From: an uncultured Chloracidobacterium sp.
Lineage (GTDB): Bacteria; Acidobacteriota; Blastocatellia; Pyrinomonadales; Pyrinomonadaceae
Assembly: GCA_937941715.1 (NCBI GenBank)
Contig: CALDGX010000031.1
Coordinates: forward strand, 1-30,489
DNA length: 30,489 bases
Reading direction: 5' to 3'
Under the pieces are notes generated by a model. The model was given only the letters and a program-made list of their open reading frames with translations, had not been told where the DNA came from and ran no database searches. This document shows, in pieces, positions 23,760 through 30,489 of the stretch. The stretch's first letter is position 1, and every line of letters starts with the position of its first letter. The translations under genes were made by a program, and so were the position numbers.

Positions 23760-24848
23760 ATGTCAAACATCATTGGAATCGGCATTATCGGCACGGGCTT
23801 TGCCCGAAAGGTCCAAATACCGTCCTTCCTGCATTGTGAAGGTGTCCAGATCGCCTCGGTGGCAAGTTTCCGGATCGAAAACGCGCGAACCGCGGCACAC
23901 GAGGCGGGTGCTGGTCACTATACAGATGACTGGCGGCAAACGGTCGATCGCGATGACGTCGATCTCGTTTGCATAACGACTCCGCCGCCGGATCATCGTG
24001 AGATGACGCTTTTCGCGATCGAACGCGGCAAGCACATTCTGTGCGAAAAGCCAATGGCGATGAATGTCGCTGAGGCAGCCGAAATGACCGCCGCCGCCGA
24101 ACGCTCGACGAAGCTCGCGTTGATCGACCATGAGTTAAGGTTCCAGCATGGTCGGCAGGTCGCGTACAAGATGCTTCGTGAAGGCGTGATCGGTAAGATC
24201 CGTCATGTCAAGTCATTTTTTCAGGCACCTCACCGCGGCGATCCGACGCTCGCATGGAATTGGTGGTCCGATGCCGCTGCGGGCGGCGGAGCACTCGGTG
24301 CGATCGGGTCGCATATCATCGATTCGCTTCATTGGTTCCTCGGCACCGAGATCAGCTCGGTTTGCTGCCATCTTCAGACCGATATCAAAGAGCGTCGTGA
24401 TGCCGCGGGCGAAATGCGGGCGGTGACAAGTGATGACAGCAGCTATTTACTGCTGAAACTGGCCGACGGCGAATTAACCGAAGGTGCAAGCGGAATCGCC
24501 TCTATCTCGATGACCGAAGGCCCGCGATATATGAATCGCGTTGAGTTTTTCGGCACCGGCGGAGCGATGCGGGTCGACCATCTCGGCGAGGTGTTCGTGG
24601 CCAGATCCGCCGCCGCGGATTGGGAAGCGATCCCGACCGACCTCGGCATTCATCTGCCGGGAATGCCGGACACCGGATTTGCCCGCGGATTTATGGCGAT
24701 CGCCCCCGAGATCGTGAATGCGATCCGGATGGGAAGCATGGAGATCGAGCACGCCGCCACCTTTGCCGACGGACTGCGGGTCCAAAGGGTGCTCGACGCG
24801 GCCCGTGAGTCTGACCGGACCGGCAGACGAATATCGATCGGAGAATAA
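23760..24848 (+). CDS. Gfo/Idh/MocA family NAD(P)-dependent oxidoreductase
   Basis: The 362-residue protein has the N-terminal dinucleotide-binding motif GIIGTGFA (residues 8-15), the acid-base lysine motif CEKPMA (EKP at 96-98), and the C-terminal GFO_IDH_MocA domain with GGGALGAIGSHIIDSLHWFLG, where the histidine is the usual catalytic residue. Such enzymes act on sugars, inositols, cyclic alcohols or related compounds; the substrate is not readable here. The ATG at 23760 is chosen because the Rossmann strand begins immediately after it; upstream in-frame sequence overlaps the terminator region. It lies 6 nt before the dipeptidase gene, so the two form an operon. Confidence 0.9.
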   Translation: MSNIIGIGIIGTGFARKVQIPSFLHCEGVQIASVASFRIENARTAAHEAGAGHYTDDWRQTVDRDDVDLVCITTPPPDHREMTLFAIERGKHILCEKPMAMNVAEAAEMTAAAERSTKLALIDHELRFQHGRQVAYKMLREGVIGKIRHVKSFFQAPHRGDPTLAWNWWSDAAAGGGALGAIGSHIIDSLHWFLGTEISSVCCHLQTDIKERRDAAGEMRAVTSDDSSYLLLKLADGELTEGASGIASISMTEGPRYMNRVEFFGTGGAMRVDHLGEVFVARSAAADWEAIPTDLGIHLPGMPDTGFARGFMAIAPEIVNAIRMGSMEIEHAATFADGLRVQRVLDAARESDRTGRRISIGE

Positions 24849-24854
24849 CCGCCA

Positions 24855-26027
24855 ATGCGAAAGGCCATCAGGATATTCGCGGCGGTGTCCGCGGTCATTA
24901 CCATCTTGTTCTTCATCTTCTTTTTTCCGTTCGCCGCTTCGGTGACCGAGCGGATGTTGAACCCGGTCATAAACAAACCCCCGTACCCGGTCAGCCAACG
25001 GGCGGCAAAGCTCCATGAGACCTTGTTTGTCGCCGATATGCACGCCGATTCGCTCTTGTGGGGCCGCGACATTAACGCCGACGCCGCCGTCGCACAGGTC
25101 GATGTGCCAAAGCTCGTCCGCGGCAACGTCGCTCTTCAGGCGTTCACGGTAGTTACGAAAACACCGCGGGGGTTGAATATCGAGCGCAATGACGACTCGA
25201 CCGACAACATCCTTTTGCTCGCTCTCGCGCAGCGGCAGCCTTTCGCCAACCTTTCCAGCCTGACCAGGCGGGCATTGTGGCAGGCCGGACGGCTGCACGA
25301 GTACGCGGCTGCGTCCGGCGGGGCACTGACGGTCATCGAAAACAAGCGCGATCTCGGGGCATTTATCGAACGCCGAAAGACCCAAAAGGCCATCGGTGGT
25401 TGGTTGGGCATTGAGGGTGCTCACGCACTCGACGGGGATCTCAATAACCTTGACGAGCTCTACGCCGCCGGTTTCAGGATGATCTCGCCGACACACTTTT
25501 TCGACAATGACATTGCCGGCTCGGCCCACGGTATCGAAAAATACGGACTCACGGACAAAGGCCGTGAGTTCGTCCGGCGGATGGAGGCAAAGCGAATGTT
25601 CATCGACATCGCACACGCCTCGCCAAAGACCATCGACGACATTCTCGCGATGGCGACGCGGCCCGTGGTCGTTTCTCATACGGGCGTCAAGGGCACCTGC
25701 GACAACAACCGCAACCTTTCGGACGATCAACTGCGGCGGATCGCGGCGACCGGCGGCGTTATCGGCATCGGATTCTGGGATACCGCCATTTGCGGGGAAG
25801 ATGCTGCCGCGATTGCCCGAGCGATAAAGTATGCAGCGTCCATTGCCGGAGTCGAACACGTCGCCCTCGGCTCTGATTTCGACGGTTCGGTAAAGGTGCC
25901 TTTTGACGCCAGCGGTGTGCCGCTGATCACCGAAGCGCTGATCGCCGAGGGGTTTAGCGACAATGACATCGCACTGATTATGGGCGGCAATGTCCTCAGG
26001 CTTCTGTCGGAATATTTGCCGGAATGA
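24855..26027 (+). CDS. Membrane-anchored M19 family dipeptidase (renal dipeptidase-like)
   Basis: This 390-residue protein has an uncleaved-looking hydrophobic anchor at residues 8-28 (FAAVSAVITILFFIFFFPFA), then a TIM-barrel metallopeptidase domain. Zinc ligands are visible: H63 and D65 in DMHADSL, bridging E187 in GIEGAHAL, H254 in DIAHAS and H275 in VSHTGVKG, plus the aspartate of GSDFDG. The family cleaves dipeptides, including some with D-residues, and some beta-lactams. The catalytic domain would face the periplasm. It starts 6 nt after the oxidoreductase stop and completes the set of peptide-degrading enzymes in this window. Confidence 0.93.
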   Translation: MRKAIRIFAAVSAVITILFFIFFFPFAASVTERMLNPVINKPPYPVSQRAAKLHETLFVADMHADSLLWGRDINADAAVAQVDVPKLVRGNVALQAFTVVTKTPRGLNIERNDDSTDNILLLALAQRQPFANLSSLTRRALWQAGRLHEYAAASGGALTVIENKRDLGAFIERRKTQKAIGGWLGIEGAHALDGDLNNLDELYAAGFRMISPTHFFDNDIAGSAHGIEKYGLTDKGREFVRRMEAKRMFIDIAHASPKTIDDILAMATRPVVVSHTGVKGTCDNNRNLSDDQLRRIAATGGVIGIGFWDTAICGEDAAAIARAIKYAASIAGVEHVALGSDFDGSVKVPFDASGVPLITEALIAEGFSDNDIALIMGGNVLRLLSEYLPE

Positions 26028-26048
26028 CCCACATCCGCAAAATACCTT

Positions 26049-26077
26049 TTCAAAATGGCCCGCAATAATTGTATAAT
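26049..26077 (+). promoter_or_regulatory. Probable promoter of the large BNR/FG-GAP secreted protein gene
   Basis: TATAAT at 26072-26077 matches the -10 consensus fully and TTCAAA at 26049-26054 is a 4/6 match at 17-bp spacing. The resulting leader would be about 130 nt, with no ORF recognised in it, ending in AGGAG 6 nt before the ATG at 26213. Confidence 0.5.
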
Positions 26078-26212
26078 CGCGCCTACGACCTCCGGAGTTC
26101 TTGGTCATACCGCGGCGGCGGTGCGGCCGATCAGGATCCATACATACAGACCATTTGGCAAGATTAGCGTGTTCGGCTGTGCAGTCGGAGACGCGTGTTC
26201 CAGGAGCATTTG

Positions 26213-29200
26213 ATGAAAAAGTATTTTGCATTGTTCGGTTTAATTGTCCTCGTTTTGGTTGCGGCGGCCGCGGTATTCCTGCCGTTCGAAAGTTCCGAAG
26301 CTCAATCCGATCTCGGTGTCGATCCGGCCGAACCCGATATGCCCCGCATTTGGGACAGATCGCGTTCGACCTTTGGCAAGGAAGAGTTTCTAAAAGAGCG
26401 GGCAGATGCATATGCCATAAAGCGCGGGATCATCGACGGTAAACTCCCCGATCCGGGCCTCAGGTCCGCGGCGGTTCAGAAAATGGCCAATCAGGAGGCC
26501 GCACGTGACCGCTTGCCTGATTCATTTGAGAAAAATGCACTGCTCGCCGCCTGGAACCCGATCGGGCCTAATCCGATCCCGAACGGATCATTTCCCTGGT
26601 CAGGCCGTGTGATCTCGATCGCCGTTCATCCGACCAATCCGAACATCGTTTATGTCGGCGCCGCACAGGGCGGACTGTACCGTTCGACCGACGGCGGCAC
26701 CAACTGGACCGCATTGATGGACAATGCTCTGAGCCTTGCTATCGGTGCGATCGCCATCTCGCCGTCGCAGCCCGAGACCATCTACATCGGAACCGGAGAA
26801 CCAAACTTCTCATCCGACAGCTTTTTCGGCGTCGGCATCTATCGCATCGACAACGCCAGCACGACCGCCAACATCTCGGGCCCGTTCAATAAGACGGCGG
26901 CCAATGCCGACATCTTTACCGGCCGCGGTATCGGCGAGATCATCGTCCATCCGACCAATCCGAACGTGATCTTCGCCTCGTCGACCTCGGGCGTCGGCGG
27001 TATCTCGGGTTCGCCAAACAATGTGCTGCCGTCACGCGGTATTTATCGTTCGGACAACGCAGCCGGGGCGTCACCGACGTTCACCAAGATGACAGGGCTC
27101 GCGGCAAATGCCAACGCCAGTGTCCGCGACCTGGCGATCGACCCCAATGACCCGAATATCCTGATCGCCAATGCCTTAATCACCAATGGCGCCGGCGGTA
27201 TCTACCGCTCGACCAACGCGATGGCGGCCGACCCGACGACAGCCACATTTACACTGGTCGAGATATTTAACAGCACCTCTACAAGCGAATTGACGGCCGA
27301 ATTTGCCGCGATCCACCCGGTCGGAAATGCCGATGCGACGTTCTACGCCGCGACCGGAAATCTCGGCGGCCGCGTATTGCGTTCGACCAACGGCGGGGCG
27401 ACGTGGGTCCAGCAGATCGATAATAATTTCTGCACGCCGCAGTGTTTTTACGACATCGGCGTCGCGGTCGATCCGGCCAACGCCGACAAACTCTACCTCG
27501 CGGGTTCGCCGAATATGGTCATCGGATTTTCGACCAATGCCGGCGTATCATTTACCAATTCCGGAGCGGGTGTACATGTCGATTCGCATGCGATCGCCGT
27601 TGCACCGTCAGACCCGAATACACTTTACCTCGGTACCGACGGAGGTATCTACAAATCGGTCAACGGTGCGTCGTCGCTGACATCGCTCAATAACAGCCAG
27701 TTTTTCGCGACCCAGTTCATGGGCATTTCGGTTCACCCTACGGACCCCAATTTCACCATCGGCGGCACTCAGGACAATGGCACCAACTATTACAGCCCGG
27801 CCGGTACCTGGGCCCGTGTTGACACCGGCGACGGCGGTTACACCGTCATCGATCAAAATGCCGCGGACACGACCAACGTCCGTATGTACCACACCTATTA
27901 CAACTCGATCTCAGGTGCCCTGGTCGGATACGCGACCCGCGGCACAACGTCGGCAAGCTGGACCTTCCGCGGTTGTAACGGTGCGGCCGCCAACGGTATC
28001 AACTGTACCGACACCGCGGTGCTGTTTTACGCCCCGCTCGAGTCCGGCCCCGGCAATCCGAATACGATCTATTACGGTACGGACCGCGTTTACCGATCGA
28101 ATGACACCGGCGTCAGCCATACGGTGGTCAGTCAGGCCCCGATCGAGTCGGGTGTGGCCGTCAGTGCCATCGGCATCTCGCCGCAGGATGATAACGTCCG
28201 TCTGGTCGGCCTGGCCAACGGCGGCATTTACGGAACGACGACCGGTTCATCGACGCTCACCAATCTGGACCTCGGCGGTACGATCCCTAATTTCTTTATC
28301 GCACGGGCCGTTATCGACCCAAACAACGTAAATACGGCGTATGTGACGATGTCGGGTTTTGGCTTTGCACAGGTTTACAAAACGACAAACCTCAACAGCG
28401 GCACGCCGACCTGGACGGCGGCGGCGGGTTCGGGCGGCAACGCATTGCCGCTGGTGCCGGTGAGCGGTTTTGTGGTCGATCCGCTCGATTCAAACACGCT
28501 CTATGCCGGCACGGACATCGGCGTTTACAAGTCCTCGAACGGCGGCTCGACATGGGCACCGTTCGGCACCGGTTTGCCGCGGGTCGCGGTCTTTGACATT
28601 GCGATCGCTCCGGGTTCGCCCCGTAAACTGCGGATCGCGACGCACGGCAAGGGAATGTACGAGATCAGCCTCGCGGCGGCACCGACGGTCCGTTCGCCGT
28701 TCGATTTTGACGGCGATAACAAGACCGATATTTCGATCTTCCGTCCGGCACCGGGCGAATGGTGGTACTCCAAGAGCAGCAACGGCGGCAATGGTGCCGT
28801 TACCTTTGGCACGTCGTCCGACACGCTCACGCCGGCGGATTTCACCGGCGACGCCAAGACTGACATCGCGTTTTTCCGCCCCGCGACGGGCCTCTGGTAC
28901 GTTCTCAGGAGTGAAGACCTGACGTTCTACGCGTTCCCGTTCGGTACGACCGGCGACGTTCCGGTCCCGGCCGATTACGACGGCGACAACAAGGCCGACG
29001 CGGCCGTTTATCGTCCGTCGGCCAACACGTGGTACATCAGTAATTCGGGCGGCGGCACGACCATCACCGGATTTGGTGCGGCGGGCGACCTGCCGGTTCC
29101 GGCCGATTACGACGGCGACGGCAAGGCCGACATCGGCATTTACCGTCCCGGCCCGGGCCAGTGGTGGATCCAGCGGAGCACGGCCGGACCGGTCGCGGTA

Positions 29201-29518
29201 CAGTTCGGACAGACCGGCGACAAGACTGTCGCGGGCGACTATACCGGTGACGGCAAGGCCGACATCGCGTATTTCCGCCCCTCGACGGGCAACTGGACGA
29301 TCCTGAGAAGCGAGGATTTTTCATTCTACGCATTCCCGTTCGGTACCACGGGCGATGTCCCAAGCCCGGGCGACTATGACGGCGACGGCAAGACCGACGC
29401 GGCCATTTTCCGTCCGTCGACGTCCACCTGGTACGCCCAACGCTCGACTGCCGGAACGCTGATCCAGGCTTTTGGCCAAACGGGCGATATAGCGGTACCA
29501 AATGCCTATGTCCGTTAA
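26213..29518 (+). CDS. Large secreted beta-propeller protein: BNR/sortilin-like repeats plus six FG-GAP-type repeats
   Basis: The 1101-residue product has a signal sequence (hydrophobic to about residue 22, ending SSEAQS). Residues about 110-825 form a BNR/VPS10-like propeller region with repeated HPTNPNIVYVGA-type strands and Asp-box motifs STDGGTNW (158), STNGGATW (391) and SSNGGSTW (774). The last 270 residues are six repeats of 44-45 residues starting at 831, 876, 921, 965, 1009 and 1054, each DxxGDxKxDxxxFRP...W; four have the DxDGD calcium-loop pattern and two (876, 1009) have DxTGD. Repeats 1-3 resemble 4-6 in order. Such proteins are exported and may bind glycans or surfaces; no active site is seen. 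Start ATG is fixed by AGGAG 6 nt upstream. Confidence 0.9.
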   Translation: MKKYFALFGLIVLVLVAAAAVFLPFESSEAQSDLGVDPAEPDMPRIWDRSRSTFGKEEFLKERADAYAIKRGIIDGKLPDPGLRSAAVQKMANQEAARDRLPDSFEKNALLAAWNPIGPNPIPNGSFPWSGRVISIAVHPTNPNIVYVGAAQGGLYRSTDGGTNWTALMDNALSLAIGAIAISPSQPETIYIGTGEPNFSSDSFFGVGIYRIDNASTTANISGPFNKTAANADIFTGRGIGEIIVHPTNPNVIFASSTSGVGGISGSPNNVLPSRGIYRSDNAAGASPTFTKMTGLAANANASVRDLAIDPNDPNILIANALITNGAGGIYRSTNAMAADPTTATFTLVEIFNSTSTSELTAEFAAIHPVGNADATFYAATGNLGGRVLRSTNGGATWVQQIDNNFCTPQCFYDIGVAVDPANADKLYLAGSPNMVIGFSTNAGVSFTNSGAGVHVDSHAIAVAPSDPNTLYLGTDGGIYKSVNGASSLTSLNNSQFFATQFMGISVHPTDPNFTIGGTQDNGTNYYSPAGTWARVDTGDGGYTVIDQNAADTTNVRMYHTYYNSISGALVGYATRGTTSASWTFRGCNGAAANGINCTDTAVLFYAPLESGPGNPNTIYYGTDRVYRSNDTGVSHTVVSQAPIESGVAVSAIGISPQDDNVRLVGLANGGIYGTTTGSSTLTNLDLGGTIPNFFIARAVIDPNNVNTAYVTMSGFGFAQVYKTTNLNSGTPTWTAAAGSGGNALPLVPVSGFVVDPLDSNTLYAGTDIGVYKSSNGGSTWAPFGTGLPRVAVFDIAIAPGSPRKLRIATHGKGMYEISLAAAPTVRSPFDFDGDNKTDISIFRPAPGEWWYSKSSNGGNGAVTFGTSSDTLTPADFTGDAKTDIAFFRPATGLWYVLRSEDLTFYAFPFGTTGDVPVPADYDGDNKADAAVYRPSANTWYISNSGGGTTITGFGAAGDLPVPADYDGDGKADIGIYRPGPGQWWIQRSTAGPVAVQFGQTGDKTVAGDYTGDGKADIAYFRPSTGNWTILRSEDFSFYAFPFGTTGDVPSPGDYDGDGKTDAAIFRPSTSTWYAQRSTAGTLIQAFGQTGDIAVPNAYVR

Positions 29519-29562
29519 CTAAATGGAATAACCACGGCCCCGAACGGCCGTAGCGATCCGCC

Positions 29563-29595
29563 AAATGGCCGTGAGTTCTGAGCTCGCGGCCATTT
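29563..29595 (+). terminator. Stem-loop downstream of the BNR/FG-GAP gene
   Basis: A 13-bp stem (AAATGGCCGTGAG at 29563-29575 with 29583-29595, one G-U pair) closes a 7-nt loop 44 nt after the stop codon. The following GTTGT is a poor T-run, so termination is likely but not certain. Confidence 0.6.
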
Positions 29596-29791
29596 GTTGT
29601 ATCAGGCAGCGGCAACGATCGACGTGCCGGCCCGAATGCCTGCCATGCTAACACCCGTTTCCACGGATCTTTTCGCCCGAATTTGTCTGAAGCAGGGCAC
29701 CTAAAAATTGAGGCCCCGCAGCGGTTCCGGCGCGGGAGCCTTCAATTGCCGTAACTCCAAGATCTCCGGAAATTACCGCATTTGTTCAGAG
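29596..29791. other. Intergenic region between the BNR gene terminator and the right repeat array
   Basis: Apart from the minus-strand stem-loop at 29703-29747, no gene, tRNA or promoter is recognised here. Together with the array and the region 30116-30279 it makes a noncoding stretch of about 760 bp, by far the longest in the window. Confidence 0.6.
29703..29747 (-). terminator. Imperfect stem-loop with T-run on the minus strand
   Basis: Bases 29732-29747 and 29706-29719 form an imperfect stem with one bulge and one mismatch. Read on the minus strand, the stem runs into five T (29707-29703). It would stop a leftward transcript coming from the partial minus-strand gene at the right edge after passing through the 9-bp array. 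Confidence 0.45.
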
Positions 29792-30115
29792 TGTCCTGAC
29801 TGTCCCGCGTGTCCCGGCTGTCCAGCGTGTCCCGGCTGTCCCGACTGTCCCGCGTGTCCCGCATGTCCAGACTGTCCCGAGTGTCCTGCGTGTCCAGACT
29901 GTCCCGAGTGTCCCGAGTGTCCCGGCTGTCCCGACTGTCCTGACTGTCCCGAGTGTCCCGGCTGTCCTGCGTGTCCCGCGTGTCCCGCGTGTCCCGACTG
30001 TCCGGCGTGTCCCGCGTGTCCTGGCTGTCCTGCGTGTCCCACGTGTCCCGCGTGTCCTGACTGTCCCGACACTCTCGACTCGACAGACTCGCTAGACTCA
30101 CCCGACTCTCTCGAC
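29792..30115 (+). repeat. Compound 9-bp tandem repeat array (right copy)
   Basis: From 29792 to 30070 there are exactly 31 uninterrupted 9-bp units. Every unit begins with an invariant TGTCC, and the remaining four bases vary (mostly N-G-A/C/G-C/G). At 30071 the array switches, in phase, to five units of the form TCNNNNGAC (GACTC plus four variable bases) up to 30115. The switch region is identical over about 30 nt to that of the left array. The TGTCC block faces the 3' end of the BNR gene. The 9-bp period keeps frames open (Cys-Pro-X on plus, Gly-X-Y on minus), but I treat these as by-products. Confidence 0.96.
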
Positions 30116-30279
30116 TCTCAGGCCTGTTTAATGAATTTTCAAAGATCTGGTCAAACCTTTAGTTTAACATAAATTGCAGAGATACAGCAATATTTCATTT
30201 CTGCAACGATCAGGCGTGAATGGTGGATCGTGAATGGTGGATCGTGAATCGTGAATGGTGACTAGTCACCTATCGCCTA
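30116..30279. other. Intergenic region with short GTGAATGGTGGATC repeats and a palindrome
   Basis: After an AT-rich stretch (30130-30205) come two adjacent 14-bp copies GTGAATGGTGGATC (30216-30229 and 30230-30243), then GTGAATC and GTGAATGGTGACT variants to 30263. A perfect 14-bp palindrome GGTGACTAGTCACC lies at 30257-30270. No gene is seen. It lies just 3' of the partial gene on the minus strand. Confidence 0.75.
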
Positions 30280-30489
30280 TCACCCAAATGAGTATTGACA
30301 CCAACCCGCAACCGGCACAAACTGGCTCTGGATGGGGATCGCCAAACTGGCCGGAAAGGCCTTGTCCAACGACAGCGGACGTTGCCGAGCCGCTATGACC
30401 TCGCCCGGCGACAATTGGAGACCGATCTCGATACGAAAACGGCCTGTGATATGTCCGCGAAAAGTACCAATGGGGGATCGACTACGACT
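30280..30489 (-). CDS. 3' end of an unrecognised gene, cut by the window edge
   Basis: On the minus strand an open frame enters at 30489 and runs 69 codons to a TGA at 30280-30282. The peptide includes GTFRGHITGRFRIEIGLQL, SPGEVIAARQRPLSLDKAF and ends VPVAGWCQYSFG. It has normal amino acid composition and looks rich in beta strands, unlike the low-complexity frames next to it. No family is recognised. The stop is followed by the GTGAATGG repeats and then the 9-bp array, so a transcript of this gene would run through the array unless stopped earlier. Confidence 0.5.
   Translation of the reverse strand, partial: SRSRSPIGTFRGHITGRFRIEIGLQLSPGEVIAARQRPLSLDKAFPASLAIPIQSQFVPVAGWCQYSFG

Noticed and set aside
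24474..26411. 645-codon open frame on the minus strand
   Set aside because: It lies antisense to two genes with complete family motifs (Gfo/Idh/MocA and M19 dipeptidase) and extends into the BNR gene. Its Arg/His/Pro-rich composition is typical of antisense frames in GC-rich genes.
29773..30072. Minus-strand collagen-like Gly-X-Y frame, and another frame rich in RDT/RDS
   Set aside because: Same array read in other frames; three different low-complexity frames being open at once argues for repeat structure, not for coding.
29792..30115. CRISPR-like constant/variable pattern
   Set aside because: A 5-bp constant and 4-bp variable part is far too short for repeats and spacers, there is no dyad in the constant part, and no cas gene is present.
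29708..30172. 154-codon plus-strand frame with Cys-Pro-X repeats
   Set aside because: It is a direct consequence of the 9-bp (three-codon) tandem array. The non-repeat ends show no protein-like conservation and no ribosome-binding site was seen. A real metallothionein-like protein cannot be excluded without expression data.

Overview
The window looks like a chromosomal segment of an Acidobacteriota bacterium, most likely of the Blastocatellia/Pyrinomonadales kind. This is inferred from moderately high GC, many secreted peptidases, and a huge secreted protein ending in DxDGDxKxDxxxFRP repeats of a type I associate with that group. No rRNA, tRNA, IS element, prophage or CRISPR locus was seen. 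Almost all sequence is coding, in short operons on both strands.

Layout. 1-151: end of a compound 9-bp tandem repeat array. 218-4193 (-): operon thiO-like glycine oxidase, TlpA-type thioredoxin protein, methyltransferase, glycerophosphodiesterase. 4303-5799 (+): NAD-type isocitrate dehydrogenase and a small secreted protein. 5807-7540 (-): pepP-like aminopeptidase P and a DoxX-like membrane protein. 7723-12295 (+): seven tightly packed genes: two paralogous two-span membrane proteins of unknown family, a histidine-rich polytopic membrane protein, a four-span membrane protein, a secreted protein, then queE and queC for the 7-deazaguanine (preQ0) pathway. 12305-16917 (-): membrane protein with a coiled-coil tail, M16 peptidase, and a large M14 carboxypeptidase with a low-GC internal block. 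17065-22101 (+): MgtA-type Mg2+ ATPase and OPT family transporter, ending in a strong terminator. 22225-23677 (+): probable lipoprotein with a pilin-like C-terminal domain, and a PilZ protein followed by a terminator. 23760-26027 (+): Gfo/Idh/MocA oxidoreductase and membrane-anchored M19 dipeptidase. 26213-29518 (+): 1101-residue secreted BNR/FG-GAP protein. 29519-30279: noncoding, with hairpins and a second 9-bp array inverted relative to the first. 30280-30489 (-): 3' end of an unrecognised gene.

Several gene products fit a peptide-scavenging, secretion-rich lifestyle (aminopeptidase P, M14, M16, M19, OPT transporter). The least explained parts are the 7.7-11.0 kb membrane/secreted cassette coupled to queE-queC, the two matching compound repeat arrays downstream of gene 3' ends, and a 14-codon acidic open frame that carries the only good ribosome-binding site in front of mgtA. 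All family assignments are read by eye from protein motifs; no database search was run.
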